Of a stretch of DNA of 64,000 nucleotides, positions 17,252 to 26,847 are shown in pieces. Position 1 is the stretch's first letter, and each line of letters begins with the position of its first letter. The notes below the pieces were generated by a model that was given only the letters and a program-made list of their open reading frames with translations, was not told the DNA's origin and made no database searches. The DNA is from Hymenobacter psychrotolerans DSM 18569 (GTDB lineage Bacteria > Bacteroidota > Bacteroidia > Cytophagales > Hymenobacteraceae), in contig NZ_FRAS01000001.1 in NCBI RefSeq assembly GCF_900142395.1, forward strand, positions 1 to 64,000, read 5' to 3'. Position numbers and translations under genes: made by a program.

Positions 17252-20200
17252 ATGTCTGTTTCTACTGTACGCATCTTTTGCTCCGGCTTACTGCTGGCGG
17301 CAGTTTCTATGCAAAAAGTCTTTGCCGGGCCTCTGCCGGCCGGGCCGGTTGCCCCCGAAAAGGCCTCGCTGGAGTTTATTGAAAACAAGGGCCAGTGGGA
17401 CGCCCCCGTCCGGTACGCGGCGGCGCTGCCCGGCGGCCGGCTGTTCATGGGGCCGGCTGGCTTCACCTATAGTTTCCTAGACCCTAAAGCCCTGAGCCGG
17501 CACGCCCGCCATGGCACTCCGGCCACGGGCCAGCCCAGCTCCGATGAGGTGCGCGGCCATGCGTACACCGTGACGTTTGAGGGCGCCAACTCTGCCCCCA
17601 CTCTGGCCGGCGAGGCCGCTACCCCGGCGCCCTACAACTATTTCCGGGGCAACGACCCCAAGCGCTGGGCCAGCAACGCCCGCGGCTTCCGGCGCCTGCG
17701 CTACACCAGTCTGTATCCAAAGATTGAAGCCGTACTCTACGAAAACGCCGACCAAAAGCTGGAATACGATTTTCTGGTGGCGCCGGGCGGACGGCCCGCC
17801 GCCATCCGGCTTCGCTATACCGGCCTCGACAAGCTCAGTCTCTCCGCCGATGGCAGCCTGCTGGTGCAGACTAGTGTGGGCCACGTAACGGAGCAGGCCC
17901 CTAAGGCCTGGCAGGAAATCGGAGGGCAGCGGGTGGCCGTAGCCTGCGCCTTCGAGCTGCAGGGCACTACCGTGAGCTTCCGGCTGGGCAAATACGACCG
18001 GCGCCACCCGCTCACCATCGACCCAACGGTTATCTTTTCTTCGTTTACGAACTCCACTGCCGACAACTGGGGCTTCACGGCTACTTACGACGCGCAGGGC
18101 AACATGTACGCGGGCGGAGCAGTATTCGACAACGGCTATCCGGTTTCGCCGGGCGCGTTTCGCACCTCCTTCAGCGGTGCCACCGATGTAGGCATCATTA
18201 AGTACAACACGGCCGCAAACGGCTCGACAGCTCGCCTGTACGCTACCTACCTTGGGGGCAACGATATGGAAGTGCCGCACAGCATGGTGGTGAACCCGCG
18301 GGGCGAGCTGGTGATAATGGGCTCTACGGGCTCAGGCAACTTCCCTACCACCGCCGGCGCCTACGACAACTCCCACAACGGCGGCCCCCAGATTACGCCC
18401 GATGACGAGTACGCCCCGTTCCGCTACGGCAACGGCGCCGACCTGTTCATTGCCAAGCTTTCGGCCAACGGCGCCTCCTTGCTCGGCAGCACCTATCTGG
18501 GCGGCTCCGGCACCGACGGTGTGGTTTCCCGGCTAAGCGGCACCCAACCCAACGGCGACCCCGCCACCGTGGACGGCATGCCCGGCTCCCCGGTCTTCAA
18601 CTACGGCGACCAGTTCCGGGGAGACGTCACGACCGACGGCGACGGCAACATCTATATTGCTTCCGTTACGGCCAGCCTCAATTTCCCTACCCCCAATGGC
18701 TACCGTACCAGCTTTCAGGGCGGCACCTTCGATGCGGTGGTTGTGAAGCTGGCGGCGGACCTGCGCAGCCTGGTCTGGTCTACCTATCTGGGCGGTTCCA
18801 GCTCCGATGCAGCGTACTCACTGCAGGTAGATGGCACGCGTGGGGTATATGTAGCGGGCGGCACGCTTAGCTCCAACTTCCCTACCACCACCGGCAGCCT
18901 GCAGTCTGGTTTTCAGGGGGTGCTCGACGGCTTCGTTACGCACCTGAGCAATACGGGCTCAGCGGTGCTGCAGTCGTCGTACATAGGTACCGGGGCCTAC
19001 GACCAGGTTTTTTTCGTGCAGCTGGATGCGGTCAGCAATGTATATCTGCTGGGCCAGACGCAGGGCGCTATGCCTATCAGCCCGGGCCTCTACGGAATAG
19101 CAAACGGCCGCCAGTTTATTCAGAAGCTCGACCCTTTGCTGAGCACCAGCCTCTACAGCACCCGGTTCGGCAGCGGCCGCACGCTATTTCCCGACATTTC
19201 CCTTTCCGCGTTTCTGGTCGATGATTGTGAGCGGATCTATATCAGCGGCTGGGGCGGCACCGTCAACGACCCTACGGGCAGCAACGGCAGCAGCACCAAC
19301 GGCCTGCCCGTCACGGCCAACGCTATTCAGGCCCTCACCGATGGCTCCGACTTCTATCTGGCCCAGTTCAGCCCCGGCATGCGGGCGCTGGAATACGGCA
19401 GCTTTTTCGGGGAGCGGGGCGGCCGCGGCGAGCATGTGGACGGCGGCACTTCGCGCTTCGATAAGAAAGGCGTAGTCTACCAATCGGTATGTGGAGGCTG
19501 CGGCGGCACTTCGGCCTTCCCGATACCGCCGGGCGCCAGCACCTACTCGGCCACCAACAGCTCCAGAAACTGCAACAACGCCGCCTTCAAGATTGACTTC
19601 GGCAACGTCCTTGCCGACCCGGGTCCCAACCGTTACGTCTGCGTCGGCAGTGCACCGGTGGTACTGGGTGGTGCCCCGGCCGGCGGCATCTGGAGCGGGC
19701 CGGGCGTTACGGCGCTGCCGGGCGGCGGCTACCAGTTTACACCTGCCCCTGCCCGCCTGGGAGTCAATATCCTCACCTATTCGGTGGCTTCCACCGGTGT
19801 CTGCGTCAGCACCCGCCCCCTCAAAATCACCGTCACGCCGGAGCGGCCCGTTGCTATCACCCCGGTTCCACCCAAGTGCATCAACTCGGGCAACGTCCCG
19901 ATGACAGCCACTCCGGCCGGTGGCGTATTCAGCGGCCCGGGCATGACCGGCAATATCTTCAACCCCGTTACGGCAGGTGTCGGCACGCACACACTCACGT
20001 ATTCTATTTCCGATACGCTGGGCTGTGGCGTGGGCACGCAAACGGTGGTGGTCAGCCTGCTGCCCGAAGTACGGCCCGGCCGCGACACCACGCTCTGCGC
20101 CGACCAGACTGCTCCGTTTCAGCTGCGCGGCATGAGCCCGGCCGGCGGCACCTGGAGTGGCACGGGCGTTTCGCCAGGTGGGTTGTTTACGCCGCCTAAT

Positions 20201-20797
20201 ACCAACAACCGGGGCGGTATTTTCCCGCTCGTCTACACCTACGCATCCAATGGCTGTACCAACGCGGCCACACGCACCGTCGTGCTGGCGCCTACCTCGG
20301 CGGCCAACGTCTCCCTGAACCTGCCCGAGTGCTCCGCCTCACCGCGCTACACCGGCCTGGCTCCTTTCAACTGTCAGTTTGAGCCCGTGCTGCCCGGCGG
20401 CGTCTACGACTGGGACTTCGGCGACGGCACCCCGCATTCCACCGAAGCCAACCCGCTGCACTTATACGAGTACCCTGGCACCTACAGCGTGAAGCTGGTG
20501 GCGCGCTATGCCGGCTGCGTGGTCGAAACGGCTTTTGCGCCTGTGGTGGTGGGCGAAGTGCTGGTGCCCAACATCATCACGCCCAACGGCGACTCGCTCA
20601 ACGACTCGTTCAAGCCCCGCTTCAGCTGCAAGCCCACGCTGCTGCAGGTGTTCAACCGCTGGGGCACGCTGGTATTCGAAACCAAAGACTACCACAACAA
20701 CTGGAGTGGGCAGGGCCTGCCCAATGGCACCTATTACTATCTGCTCCGCGACACCGACAACCGCCGGGCCAAAGGCTGGGTGGAAATAACGCGCTAA
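17252..20797 (+). CDS. Large secreted protein with SBBP repeats, PKD domain and T9SS type B (gliding motility-associated) C-terminus
   Basis: An 1181-residue exported protein. After a signal peptide comes the FIENKGQWDAPVRYAA domain (DUF7948), then a beta-propeller of SBBP-type repeats marked by TYLGG and the spaced GNFPTTAGAY and SNFPTTTGSL units (about 280-720). A cysteine-bearing stretch and two or three Ig-like segments around GGIWSGPG, GGVFSGPG and GGTWSGTG follow, then a PKD domain (YDWDFGDGTPHST). The last 90 residues (VPNIITPNGDSLNDSF, VFNRWGTLVFETKDY, NGTYYYLLRD) are the CHU_C or type B sorting domain. It should leave through the type IX system as an adhesin or surface protein. No SprF/PorP partner gene is adjacent. 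Confidence 0.9.
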   Translation: MSVSTVRIFCSGLLLAAVSMQKVFAGPLPAGPVAPEKASLEFIENKGQWDAPVRYAAALPGGRLFMGPAGFTYSFLDPKALSRHARHGTPATGQPSSDEVRGHAYTVTFEGANSAPTLAGEAATPAPYNYFRGNDPKRWASNARGFRRLRYTSLYPKIEAVLYENADQKLEYDFLVAPGGRPAAIRLRYTGLDKLSLSADGSLLVQTSVGHVTEQAPKAWQEIGGQRVAVACAFELQGTTVSFRLGKYDRRHPLTIDPTVIFSSFTNSTADNWGFTATYDAQGNMYAGGAVFDNGYPVSPGAFRTSFSGATDVGIIKYNTAANGSTARLYATYLGGNDMEVPHSMVVNPRGELVIMGSTGSGNFPTTAGAYDNSHNGGPQITPDDEYAPFRYGNGADLFIAKLSANGASLLGSTYLGGSGTDGVVSRLSGTQPNGDPATVDGMPGSPVFNYGDQFRGDVTTDGDGNIYIASVTASLNFPTPNGYRTSFQGGTFDAVVVKLAADLRSLVWSTYLGGSSSDAAYSLQVDGTRGVYVAGGTLSSNFPTTTGSLQSGFQGVLDGFVTHLSNTGSAVLQSSYIGTGAYDQVFFVQLDAVSNVYLLGQTQGAMPISPGLYGIANGRQFIQKLDPLLSTSLYSTRFGSGRTLFPDISLSAFLVDDCERIYISGWGGTVNDPTGSNGSSTNGLPVTANAIQALTDGSDFYLAQFSPGMRALEYGSFFGERGGRGEHVDGGTSRFDKKGVVYQSVCGGCGGTSAFPIPPGASTYSATNSSRNCNNAAFKIDFGNVLADPGPNRYVCVGSAPVVLGGAPAGGIWSGPGVTALPGGGYQFTPAPARLGVNILTYSVASTGVCVSTRPLKITVTPERPVAITPVPPKCINSGNVPMTATPAGGVFSGPGMTGNIFNPVTAGVGTHTLTYSISDTLGCGVGTQTVVVSLLPEVRPGRDTTLCADQTAPFQLRGMSPAGGTWSGTGVSPGGLFTPPNTNNRGGIFPLVYTYASNGCTNAATRTVVLAPTSAANVSLNLPECSASPRYTGLAPFNCQFEPVLPGGVYDWDFGDGTPHSTEANPLHLYEYPGTYSVKLVARYAGCVVETAFAPVVVGEVLVPNIITPNGDSLNDSFKPRFSCKPTLLQVFNRWGTLVFETKDYHNNWSGQGLPNGTYYYLLRDTDNRRAKGWVEITR

Positions 20798-20829
20798 CTA
20801 CGGCACGGCCGCGGGCCTGGGCGCAGCTC

Positions 20830-20860
20830 TTGCGTTTGGCGGTTTTTTGCCCTATATTTG
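20830..20860 (+). promoter_or_regulatory. rimP-nusA promoter
   Basis: TTG (20830-20832), a 20-base spacer and TATATTTG (20853-20860) match the Bacteroidota promoter. Transcription should start near 20867. Confidence 0.65.
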
Positions 20861-20878
20861 CGCAGTATTCTGATTGTG

Positions 20879-20909
20879 AAGAGGGGACGTAGCGTCCCCT
20901 CTTTCTTTT
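20879..20909 (+). terminator. Terminator-like hairpin in the rimP leader
   Basis: A perfect stem, GAGGGGACG (20881-20889) with CGTCCCCTC (20893-20901), extended by AA/TT and with loop TAG, is followed by TTTCTTTTA. It has the form of an intrinsic terminator. It lies about 15 bases after the predicted rimP transcription start and 20 bases before the rimP ATG. It may attenuate the nusA operon, or simply terminate the upstream T9SS gene, which has no other terminator. Confidence 0.7.
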
Positions 20910-20929
20910 ATCACCCGGTTCAAGTCCAG

Positions 20930-21400
20930 ATGAATTTCGATCAAAACCGCATTGCGGAGATGCTCCAGGATAGCCTTGCCGGCTTCGATCTGTTTGTCGT
21001 AGACCTGAGCGTTTCCGACGCCATCCGGCCCAAAATCACGGTCACGCTCGACAGTGAGCAGGGCCTGGGCATTGATGAGTGCGCCAAGGTGAGCCGCCGG
21101 CTGGCCAAGCGCATTGATGAAGCCTATGGCGAAGATGCGACGTACTCGCTGGAAGTAACCTCGCCCGGCGCCGACCAGCCCCTCACCGACCCGCGCCAGT
21201 ACACCCGGCACGTGGGCCGCACCTTCAGCCTGAAACTGCAGGACGGCACCGAGAAAACCGGCAAGCTGGAAGCCATCGAAGCAGAAGGCATTCAGCTGGC
21301 CGAGGTTATCAAAGACAAAAGCAAAACCAAGACCCTCCCCGCCGTGCTGGTGCCGTTCACCGACATTCAGGAAGCCCGGATTGTCATTTCGTTTAAATAG
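20930..21400 (+). CDS. rimP: Ribosome maturation factor RimP
   Basis: RimP helps assemble the 30S subunit. The 156 residues have the N-terminal alpha/beta domain with LSVSDAIRPKITVTLDSEQG and GIDECAKVSRRLAKRIDE, the family hallmark LEVTSPGADQPLTDPRQYTRHVGR, and a C-terminal SH3-like domain with a KTGKLEAIEAEGIQL segment. The ATG at 20930 gives the normal N-terminus (MNFDQNRIAEML). It is first in the conserved rimP-nusA-infB order, with nusA 121 bases downstream. Confidence 0.95.
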   Translation: MNFDQNRIAEMLQDSLAGFDLFVVDLSVSDAIRPKITVTLDSEQGLGIDECAKVSRRLAKRIDEAYGEDATYSLEVTSPGADQPLTDPRQYTRHVGRTFSLKLQDGTEKTGKLEAIEAEGIQLAEVIKDKSKTKTLPAVLVPFTDIQEARIVISFK

Positions 21401-21442
21401 AATGTTTGCCTGCTAGAAACTGTTTGCCCGTAGTAAACACCC

Positions 21443-21457
21443 CGTAGCGCCGCTACG
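21443..21457 (+). repeat. Short palindrome between rimP and nusA
   Basis: CGTAGCG and CGCTACG are separated by one base. The GTAGCG/CGCTAC motif recurs in other spacers of this window (for example 8563-8572), so it may be a small dispersed palindromic element. Confidence 0.4.
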
Positions 21458-21521
21458 TTACCACGGGCTTTCACCCAACAGCCTGCCAGCCAACACCTCA
21501 ATACCTAACAATTTAAATCAG

Positions 21522-22817
21522 ATGAACAGCAACGTCCTGATTGAATCGTTTGCCGAATTCGCCCGGAGCAAAAACATCGACCGCCCCACGATGATGAGCA
21601 TCCTGGAAGACGTGTTTCGCACCATGATTCGCAAAAAGTACACCGATGACGCCAACTTCGACGTCATCCTCAACGTGGACAAGGGCGACCTGGAAATCTA
21701 CCGCAACCGCGAAATCGTGGACGACAACTCGGAAGATATCTGGGACCATGATAAAATTCCGCTGGCCGAGGCGCAGAAGATTGAGCCCGACTTTGAGGTA
21801 GGCGAACAGGTGACGGAAGAAGTGAAGCTGGAAGATTTCGGCCGCCGTGCCGTGCTGATGGCCCGCCAGACCCTGATTCAGCGCGTGAAAGACCTGGAGC
21901 GTGACAACCTCTACCAGACCTATAAGGATCAGGTAGGCGAAATCATTGCCGGCGAAGTATACCAGGTGTGGAGCCGCGAGGCCCTCATCCTCGACAAAGA
22001 CGAGAACGAGCTGGTGCTGCCCAAAGGCGAGCAGATTCCGAAGGACCGCTACCGCAAAGGCGACTCCGTACGGGCGGTGGTGCACAAGGTGGAAATCATT
22101 AACGGCACGCCTAAAATCATTCTGTCGCGCGCCGCGCCGGCTTTCCTGGAGCGTCTGTTCGAGCAGGAAGTACCCGAAATCTACGACGGCCTCATCACCA
22201 TCAAGAACATTGTGCGTGAACCGGGCGAGCGGGCCAAAGTAGCCGTAGAAAGCTACGACGACCGGATTGACCCCGTAGGTGCTTGCGTGGGCATGAAAGG
22301 CTCCCGTATCCATGCCGTGGTGCGCGAGCTGGAAAACGAGAACATTGACGTGATTAACTACACCGACAACCTGGAGCTCTACATTGCGCGGGCTCTGTCG
22401 CCGGCCAAGCTCACGTCGATGAAGATAAACGAACAAACCGGCCGGGTTTCGGTGTTCCTCAAGCCAGACCAGGTTTCGCTGGCCATCGGACGGGGCGGTG
22501 CCAATATTAAATTGGCCAGCCGTCTCGTAGGCATGGAAATCGACGTGTTCCGGGATGCCGGCGACTACGAAGAGGACATTGCCCTCGACGAATTCTCGGA
22601 CGAGATGGAAGCCTGGATTATTGATGAGCTCAAGAAAATCGGCTTGGATACTGGCCGGTCGGTATTGGCGGTCAGCAAAGAAGACATCGTACGCCGTACG
22701 GAGCTGGAAGAGGAAACTGTAGAAGATGTTTTCCGCATCATCCGCAACGAATTTGAAGGCGAAGAAGAGAGCACCGACGAAGCAGAAACCTCCACTGCCA
22801 GCGACAACGCGCAATGA
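21522..22817 (+). CDS. nusA: Transcription termination/antitermination factor NusA
   Basis: NusA binds RNA polymerase and modulates pausing, termination and antitermination. The 431 residues show the N-terminal polymerase-binding domain (MNSNVLIESFAEFARSKNID), an S1 domain (GEIIAGEVYQVWSREALILD), then two KH domains with REPGERAKVAVESYDD, DPVGACVGMKGSRIHAVVRE and SLAIGRGGANIKLASRLVG. It ends in an acidic tail (EGEEESTDEAETS) and lacks the two C-terminal acidic repeat domains of E. coli NusA, as is usual in Bacteroidota. It could autoregulate its own leader through the hairpin at 20879-20909. Confidence 0.96.
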   Translation: MNSNVLIESFAEFARSKNIDRPTMMSILEDVFRTMIRKKYTDDANFDVILNVDKGDLEIYRNREIVDDNSEDIWDHDKIPLAEAQKIEPDFEVGEQVTEEVKLEDFGRRAVLMARQTLIQRVKDLERDNLYQTYKDQVGEIIAGEVYQVWSREALILDKDENELVLPKGEQIPKDRYRKGDSVRAVVHKVEIINGTPKIILSRAAPAFLERLFEQEVPEIYDGLITIKNIVREPGERAKVAVESYDDRIDPVGACVGMKGSRIHAVVRELENENIDVINYTDNLELYIARALSPAKLTSMKINEQTGRVSVFLKPDQVSLAIGRGGANIKLASRLVGMEIDVFRDAGDYEEDIALDEFSDEMEAWIIDELKKIGLDTGRSVLAVSKEDIVRRTELEEETVEDVFRIIRNEFEGEEESTDEAETSTASDNAQ

Positions 22818-22852
22818 GCGCGCGGGCTTCGGCCCGGCAAAGGCGTTAGATC

Positions 22853-22886
22853 GAGCCAGCCGGCTTGATTTAACACCGGCTGGCTC
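22853..22886 (+). terminator. Hairpin between nusA and infB
   Basis: A perfect 11-bp inverted repeat, GAGCCAGCCGG (22853-22863) with CCGGCTGGCTC (22876-22886), has a 12-base loop. It is followed by CATTTAAAA rather than a clean T-run, so termination may be partial. An infB promoter lies just downstream. Confidence 0.5.
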
Positions 22887-22898
22887 CATTTAAAATAG

Positions 22899-22906
22899 TA
22901 CCTTTG
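22899..22906 (+). promoter_or_regulatory. infB -7 promoter element
   Basis: TACCTTTG ends 33 bases before the infB ATG, directly after the nusA-infB hairpin. It would let infB be expressed apart from nusA. Confidence 0.55.
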
Positions 22907-22939
22907 CACCAAGATAAGAGTATCGTTCGCGAGCATAGA

Positions 22940-25900
22940 ATGGCGGAAGCAGCAACCAAACGGCTTAGTCAGGCAGCCAAAGACCTGAACGTTGGGATGA
23001 GCACTATCGTGGAAACCCTGACGAAAAAGGGATTTCCGGTAGAAAACAAGCCTACAACCAAGCTGACTTCCGAGCAGGTGGCGTTGTTGGACAAGGAATT
23101 TGCGTCCTCAGCTCAAGACAAGCTGGAAGCCGCCAAGCTCAGCCAGGCCAAGCGCCAGAGTGAGCTGGAGGCGGCGGCCAACGCCCGTCCGGCAGAGCCT
23201 GCAGCCCCGAAAGCTCCGGCCCCCAAACTAGTAGAAACGCCGGCACCAGCTCCAGCCCCTGTGGCGCAGGCTGCGCCAGCTCCGGCCCCGGTGGTTCCTA
23301 CCCCAGCTCCGGCTCCCGAAGCGCCAAAAGCGCCGGGCCTCAAGGTGCTGGGCAAGATTGAACTCGACGCTAAAGGGCGTCCGGTGCCTCCCAAAGCTGC
23401 CCCGGCTCCCACGCCTGCCCCGGCAGCAGAGCCGCAGCCAAAAGCCGCCGCTGCTCCGGTAGCAGAAGAGAAACCAGCGCCAGCCCCGGCTCCTGAAGCG
23501 GCTCCGGCACCTACTCCTGCCCCGGCAGCTCCGGCTGCTCCGGTAGCAACTGCTCCAGAGCCTAAGCCGGCTCCGGCCGCGCCTGTTGCCCCGGCAGCCG
23601 AGAAGCCTGCCCCAGCTGCAGCTCCCGAAGCCGCTCCAGTAGCTGCAGCTCCGGCTGCGGAAGCACCAGCAGCCCCGGTTACCGATGCCGCCAGCGAAGA
23701 AGCCGGTACCATCGTAGCCAAAGCCGATCAGCTGAAAGGCCTGACGGTACTGGGCAAGATTGAGCTGCCCATGGATTCGTCGCGGCGCGGTGGCCGTGGA
23801 GCGCGCCCGGTTGCTTCTTCCGATGTACGCAAAAGCGGCCTGGCCGCTGATAAGAAGAAACGCCAGCGCCTGCCTGGCCCAGGCGGCGCTACGCAGCCGG
23901 GTTCGGCCAGCCAAGGCTCTCAGCAGGGCGGCGGTTATCAGGGCAACCGTCCGGTTACGCCGGCTGGCCAGCGCCCAGGTGGCCCCGGCCAACGGTCTGG
24001 TGGTCCGGGCCAGCGTCCCGGTGGCCCCGGCCAGCGCACCCAGCCTACGGTTCCGCTCACCCCCGAGCAGAACGACAAGCAGATCCAGGAGCAGATCAAG
24101 GCTACGCTGGCAAAACTCAGCGGTGGCCGTGGTGGCAACAGTAACAACCGCGCTAAATACCGCCGCGACAAGCGTGCCGGTGTAGCGGAAGACCGTGAAG
24201 CCCAGCGTGCTCAAAACGAGCTGGACGCCAAAACCCTCAAAGTAACCGAGTTCATCTCCGCCAACGACCTGGCCTCGCTGATGGACGTTTCGGTGAACGA
24301 GATTATCAAGGTCTGCCTGAACATGGGCATGTTCGTGTCCATCAACCAGCGCCTCGATGCTGAAGCCATTACCGTCATTGCCGACGAGTTTGGCTACGAT
24401 GTGGAGTTCCTGTCCGCTGAGGAAGAGGATACCGTTATCGAAGTTACCGACAGCGAGGAAGACCTGCAGCCACGTGCCCCGGTTGTCACCATCATGGGCC
24501 ACGTCGACCACGGTAAAACGTCGTTGCTTGACTACATCCGCAGCGCCACGGTGGCTAAGGGTGAAGCCGGTGGTATCACGCAGCACATTGGTGCCTACGA
24601 CGTGATGACCAAATCGGGTAAGCGTGTGACGTTCCTGGATACACCGGGTCACGAAGCGTTTACCGCTATGCGTGCCCGTGGTGCCAAGGTGACGGACATT
24701 GCCATCATTGTGGTAGCGGCCGACGACTCGGTGATGCCACAGACCAAGGAAGCCATCAATCACGCGCAGGCCGCTGGTGTTCCGATTGTAATTGCTCTCA
24801 ACAAGATTGATAAGCCCGGTGCCAATCCTGACAAAGTCCGCGAGGAGCTGTCGGTGATTAACATCCTGGTGGAAGAATGGGGCGGCAAATACCAGAGCCA
24901 GGAAGTTTCGGCTAAAACCGGCCTGGGCATCGACGACCTGCTGGAAAAAGTCCTGCTGGAAGCCGAGATTCTGGAACTGAAAGCCAACCCAGACCGCAAC
25001 GCCATTGGTAGCGTTATTGAAGCCTCGCTGGACAAAGGCCGCGGCTACGTAACCACCATCCTGGTACAGACGGGCACCATGAAAGTGGGCGACATCGTGC
25101 TGGCTGGTCCGCACTATGGTCGCGTGAAGGCCATGACCGACCACCGCGGCAAGAAGATGAAGCAGGCTGGCCCCTCCACTCCGGTGCAGGTGCTGGGTCT
25201 GACTGGCGCTCCACAGGCCGGCGACAAGATTCAGGTGATGGAATCGGAACGCGAAGCCCGCGAACTGGCCACGCAGCGTCAGCAGCTGGCCCGTGAGCAG
25301 AGCATGCGCACCAAGAAGCACATCACACTGGATGAGATTGGTCGTCGTCTGGCTATCGGCTCGTTCAAAGAGCTCAACGTTATTGTGAAAGGTGACGTGG
25401 ACGGCTCGGTGGAAGCACTGGCCGACTCCCTGCTCAAACTGAGCACGCCGGAAGTGGCCGTGAACATCCTCAGCAAGAGCGTGGGCGCCATTTCGGAATC
25501 CGACGTACTGCTGGCTTCGGCTTCCGACGCCATCATCATTGGCTTCCAGGTGCGGCCCTCGCAGAGTGCCCGCAAGCTGGCGGAGCAGGAGCAGATTGAT
25601 ATCCGCCTCTACTCTATCATCTACAACGCCATCAACGAGGTGAAGGATGCCATGGAAGGCATGCTGGCCCCGACGGTGAAAGAAGTGGTGGTAGCCAACG
25701 CCGAGGTTCGTCAGGTATTCAACATCACCAAAGTAGGCACCATTGGTGGCTGCATGGTGACGGACGGTACCTTCACCCGCAAAACCAAAGTCCGCCTTGT
25801 GCGCGACGGTATTGTGGTGTACTCCGGCGAAATTCAGGACCTCAAGCGCTACAAAGACGACGTGTCGGAAGTGCGCCAGGGCTACGAATGCGGTATTTCG

Positions 25901-25978
25901 ATTAAGGGCTTCAATGACCTGCGCGAAGGCGACAACATTGAGGGCTTCGAAGAACAGGAAGTGAAACGGACGCTCTAA
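22940..25978 (+). CDS. infB: Translation initiation factor IF-2
   Basis: IF-2 is the GTPase that brings initiator tRNA to the ribosome. The 1012 residues split into an unusually long N-terminal part of about 515 residues and a conserved GTPase core. The N-terminus starts with an IF2_N module ([20 protein letters not shown]), then a Pro/Ala-rich stretch and four GGPGQR-like repeats. A second IF2_N-like helix ([20 protein letters not shown]) precedes the core. The core has [47 protein letters not shown], domain II and the C-terminal tRNA-binding domain ([20 protein letters not shown]). The ATG at 22940 follows a promoter; the upstream frame has no family match. Confidence 0.97.
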   Translation: MAEAATKRLSQAAKDLNVGMSTIVETLTKKGFPVENKPTTKLTSEQVALLDKEFASSAQDKLEAAKLSQAKRQSELEAAANARPAEPAAPKAPAPKLVETPAPAPAPVAQAAPAPAPVVPTPAPAPEAPKAPGLKVLGKIELDAKGRPVPPKAAPAPTPAPAAEPQPKAAAAPVAEEKPAPAPAPEAAPAPTPAPAAPAAPVATAPEPKPAPAAPVAPAAEKPAPAAAPEAAPVAAAPAAEAPAAPVTDAASEEAGTIVAKADQLKGLTVLGKIELPMDSSRRGGRGARPVASSDVRKSGLAADKKKRQRLPGPGGATQPGSASQGSQQGGGYQGNRPVTPAGQRPGGPGQRSGGPGQRPGGPGQRTQPTVPLTPEQNDKQIQEQIKATLAKLSGGRGGNSNNRAKYRRDKRAGVAEDREAQRAQNELDAKTLKVTEFISANDLASLMDVSVNEIIKVCLNMGMFVSINQRLDAEAITVIADEFGYDVEFLSAEEEDTVIEVTDSEEDLQPRAPVVTIMGHVDHGKTSLLDYIRSATVAKGEAGGITQHIGAYDVMTKSGKRVTFLDTPGHEAFTAMRARGAKVTDIAIIVVAADDSVMPQTKEAINHAQAAGVPIVIALNKIDKPGANPDKVREELSVINILVEEWGGKYQSQEVSAKTGLGIDDLLEKVLLEAEILELKANPDRNAIGSVIEASLDKGRGYVTTILVQTGTMKVGDIVLAGPHYGRVKAMTDHRGKKMKQAGPSTPVQVLGLTGAPQAGDKIQVMESEREARELATQRQQLAREQSMRTKKHITLDEIGRRLAIGSFKELNVIVKGDVDGSVEALADSLLKLSTPEVAVNILSKSVGAISESDVLLASASDAIIIGFQVRPSQSARKLAEQEQIDIRLYSIIYNAINEVKDAMEGMLAPTVKEVVVANAEVRQVFNITKVGTIGGCMVTDGTFTRKTKVRLVRDGIVVYSGEIQDLKRYKDDVSEVRQGYECGISIKGFNDLREGDNIEGFEEQEVKRTL
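23966..24037 (+). repeat. GGPGQR tandem repeat in infB
   Basis: Four copies of an 18-base unit encode GQRP/S-GGPGQR repeats in the flexible N-terminal region of IF-2. The unit is Gly/Arg-rich and may contact RNA. Copy number could vary between strains. Confidence 0.6.
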
Positions 25979-26000
25979 GCGTAGTTCACCTGATACTGGC

Positions 26001-26041
26001 AACGGCCCCTACTGCTTCGGCAGTAGGGGCCGTTTTGTTTT
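26001..26041 (+). terminator. Intrinsic terminator of infB
   Basis: A perfect 15-bp stem (AACGGCCCCTACTGC with GCAGTAGGGGCCGTT) is capped by a stable TTCG tetraloop and followed by TTGTTTTG. Confidence 0.92.
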
Positions 26042-26214
26042 GTGGCTGGCTGTCACATCATTATGTTATTGACCTCCGAGAGCCAGAAAGGTACTTTTAT
26101 ATAAAATCATGGATGATTTAAACGTCGCACTAGCGTCTTCTACCGACGTCGGGCCGGGCGTCAGTACCTGAGGGCCAGGCGCAAGGTTTCCTGCTCTCAC
26201 CTACCTATTCAGCT

Positions 26215-26847
26215 ATGAACAACTCTTGCATTCTGTTGGTACTCACGGAAATCTTTCTGTTGGCGGCCTGCGGCCAGGTAGAGGAAGCTCGCAACTCCTA
26301 CACTGCCATTAGCAGCAGCGCCAAGGCCGCCAAACAGATAGGCCAAGCCCTGGAAGCAGCCGAAAAGAGGCGCACGATGCGCGCTGAGCGTGGCGACACA
26401 GCATCACTCAACTACAAAGAGCTGCAACGCTACCTGCCCGGCAGCATTGGCGGCTTTTTGCCCGTAGGCAAGCCTGAGGGCGAATCCATTAACATGGGCG
26501 GCATCAGCTACTCCACCTGCGAGCAGACCTACCAGAAAGGCAACCAGCACCTGAAGGTGCAGCTGGTGGACTACAACGGGGCCAATGCGCTGTACGCCGG
26601 CGCTACCGCCATGATGTCGGCGGGGTTTTCGCAGGAAAACGACGAGGAACTGATGCGGGGGTGCGACCTGGGAGTGGCGCACGTGAAGGGCTGGGAAACG
26701 CTGCAGAAGAAAGACCACAAAGCCAGCGTAGCACTGGGAGTGGGCGACAGGTTCTTTGTGGCAGTAGAATCTGATGGGCAGCAAGACACAGAGTTCGTGA
26801 AGCAGGTAGCCCGCAACATCGACCTGCAGGCTTTGGCGAAGCTCTAG
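26215..26847 (+). CDS. Hypothetical lipoprotein
   Basis: This 210-residue protein begins with a signal peptide ending in LLAAC|G, so it should be lipidated. An early helical segment (SSSAKAAKQIGQALEAAEK) is followed by a compact domain with LQRYLPGSIGGFLPVGKPEG and ALYAGATAMMSAGFSQEND, and a last helix (VKQVARNIDLQALAKL). I do not recognise the family. The gene stands alone between two terminators; the upstream 175 bases are AT-richer and contain TACTTTTA near 26088, a weak promoter candidate. Confidence 0.7.
   Translation: MNNSCILLVLTEIFLLAACGQVEEARNSYTAISSSAKAAKQIGQALEAAEKRRTMRAERGDTASLNYKELQRYLPGSIGGFLPVGKPEGESINMGGISYSTCEQTYQKGNQHLKVQLVDYNGANALYAGATAMMSAGFSQENDEELMRGCDLGVAHVKGWETLQKKDHKASVALGVGDRFFVAVESDGQQDTEFVKQVARNIDLQALAKL

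Noticed and set aside
23113-23721. Ala/Gly-rich frame antisense to the infB Pro/Ala region
   Set aside because: It is the mirror of GCN/CCN codons in infB and has no independent start or promoter.
23966-24037. CRISPR-like short repeats
   Set aside because: The 18-base units are in frame within infB without spacers, so they are a coding tandem repeat. No CRISPR array exists in the window.
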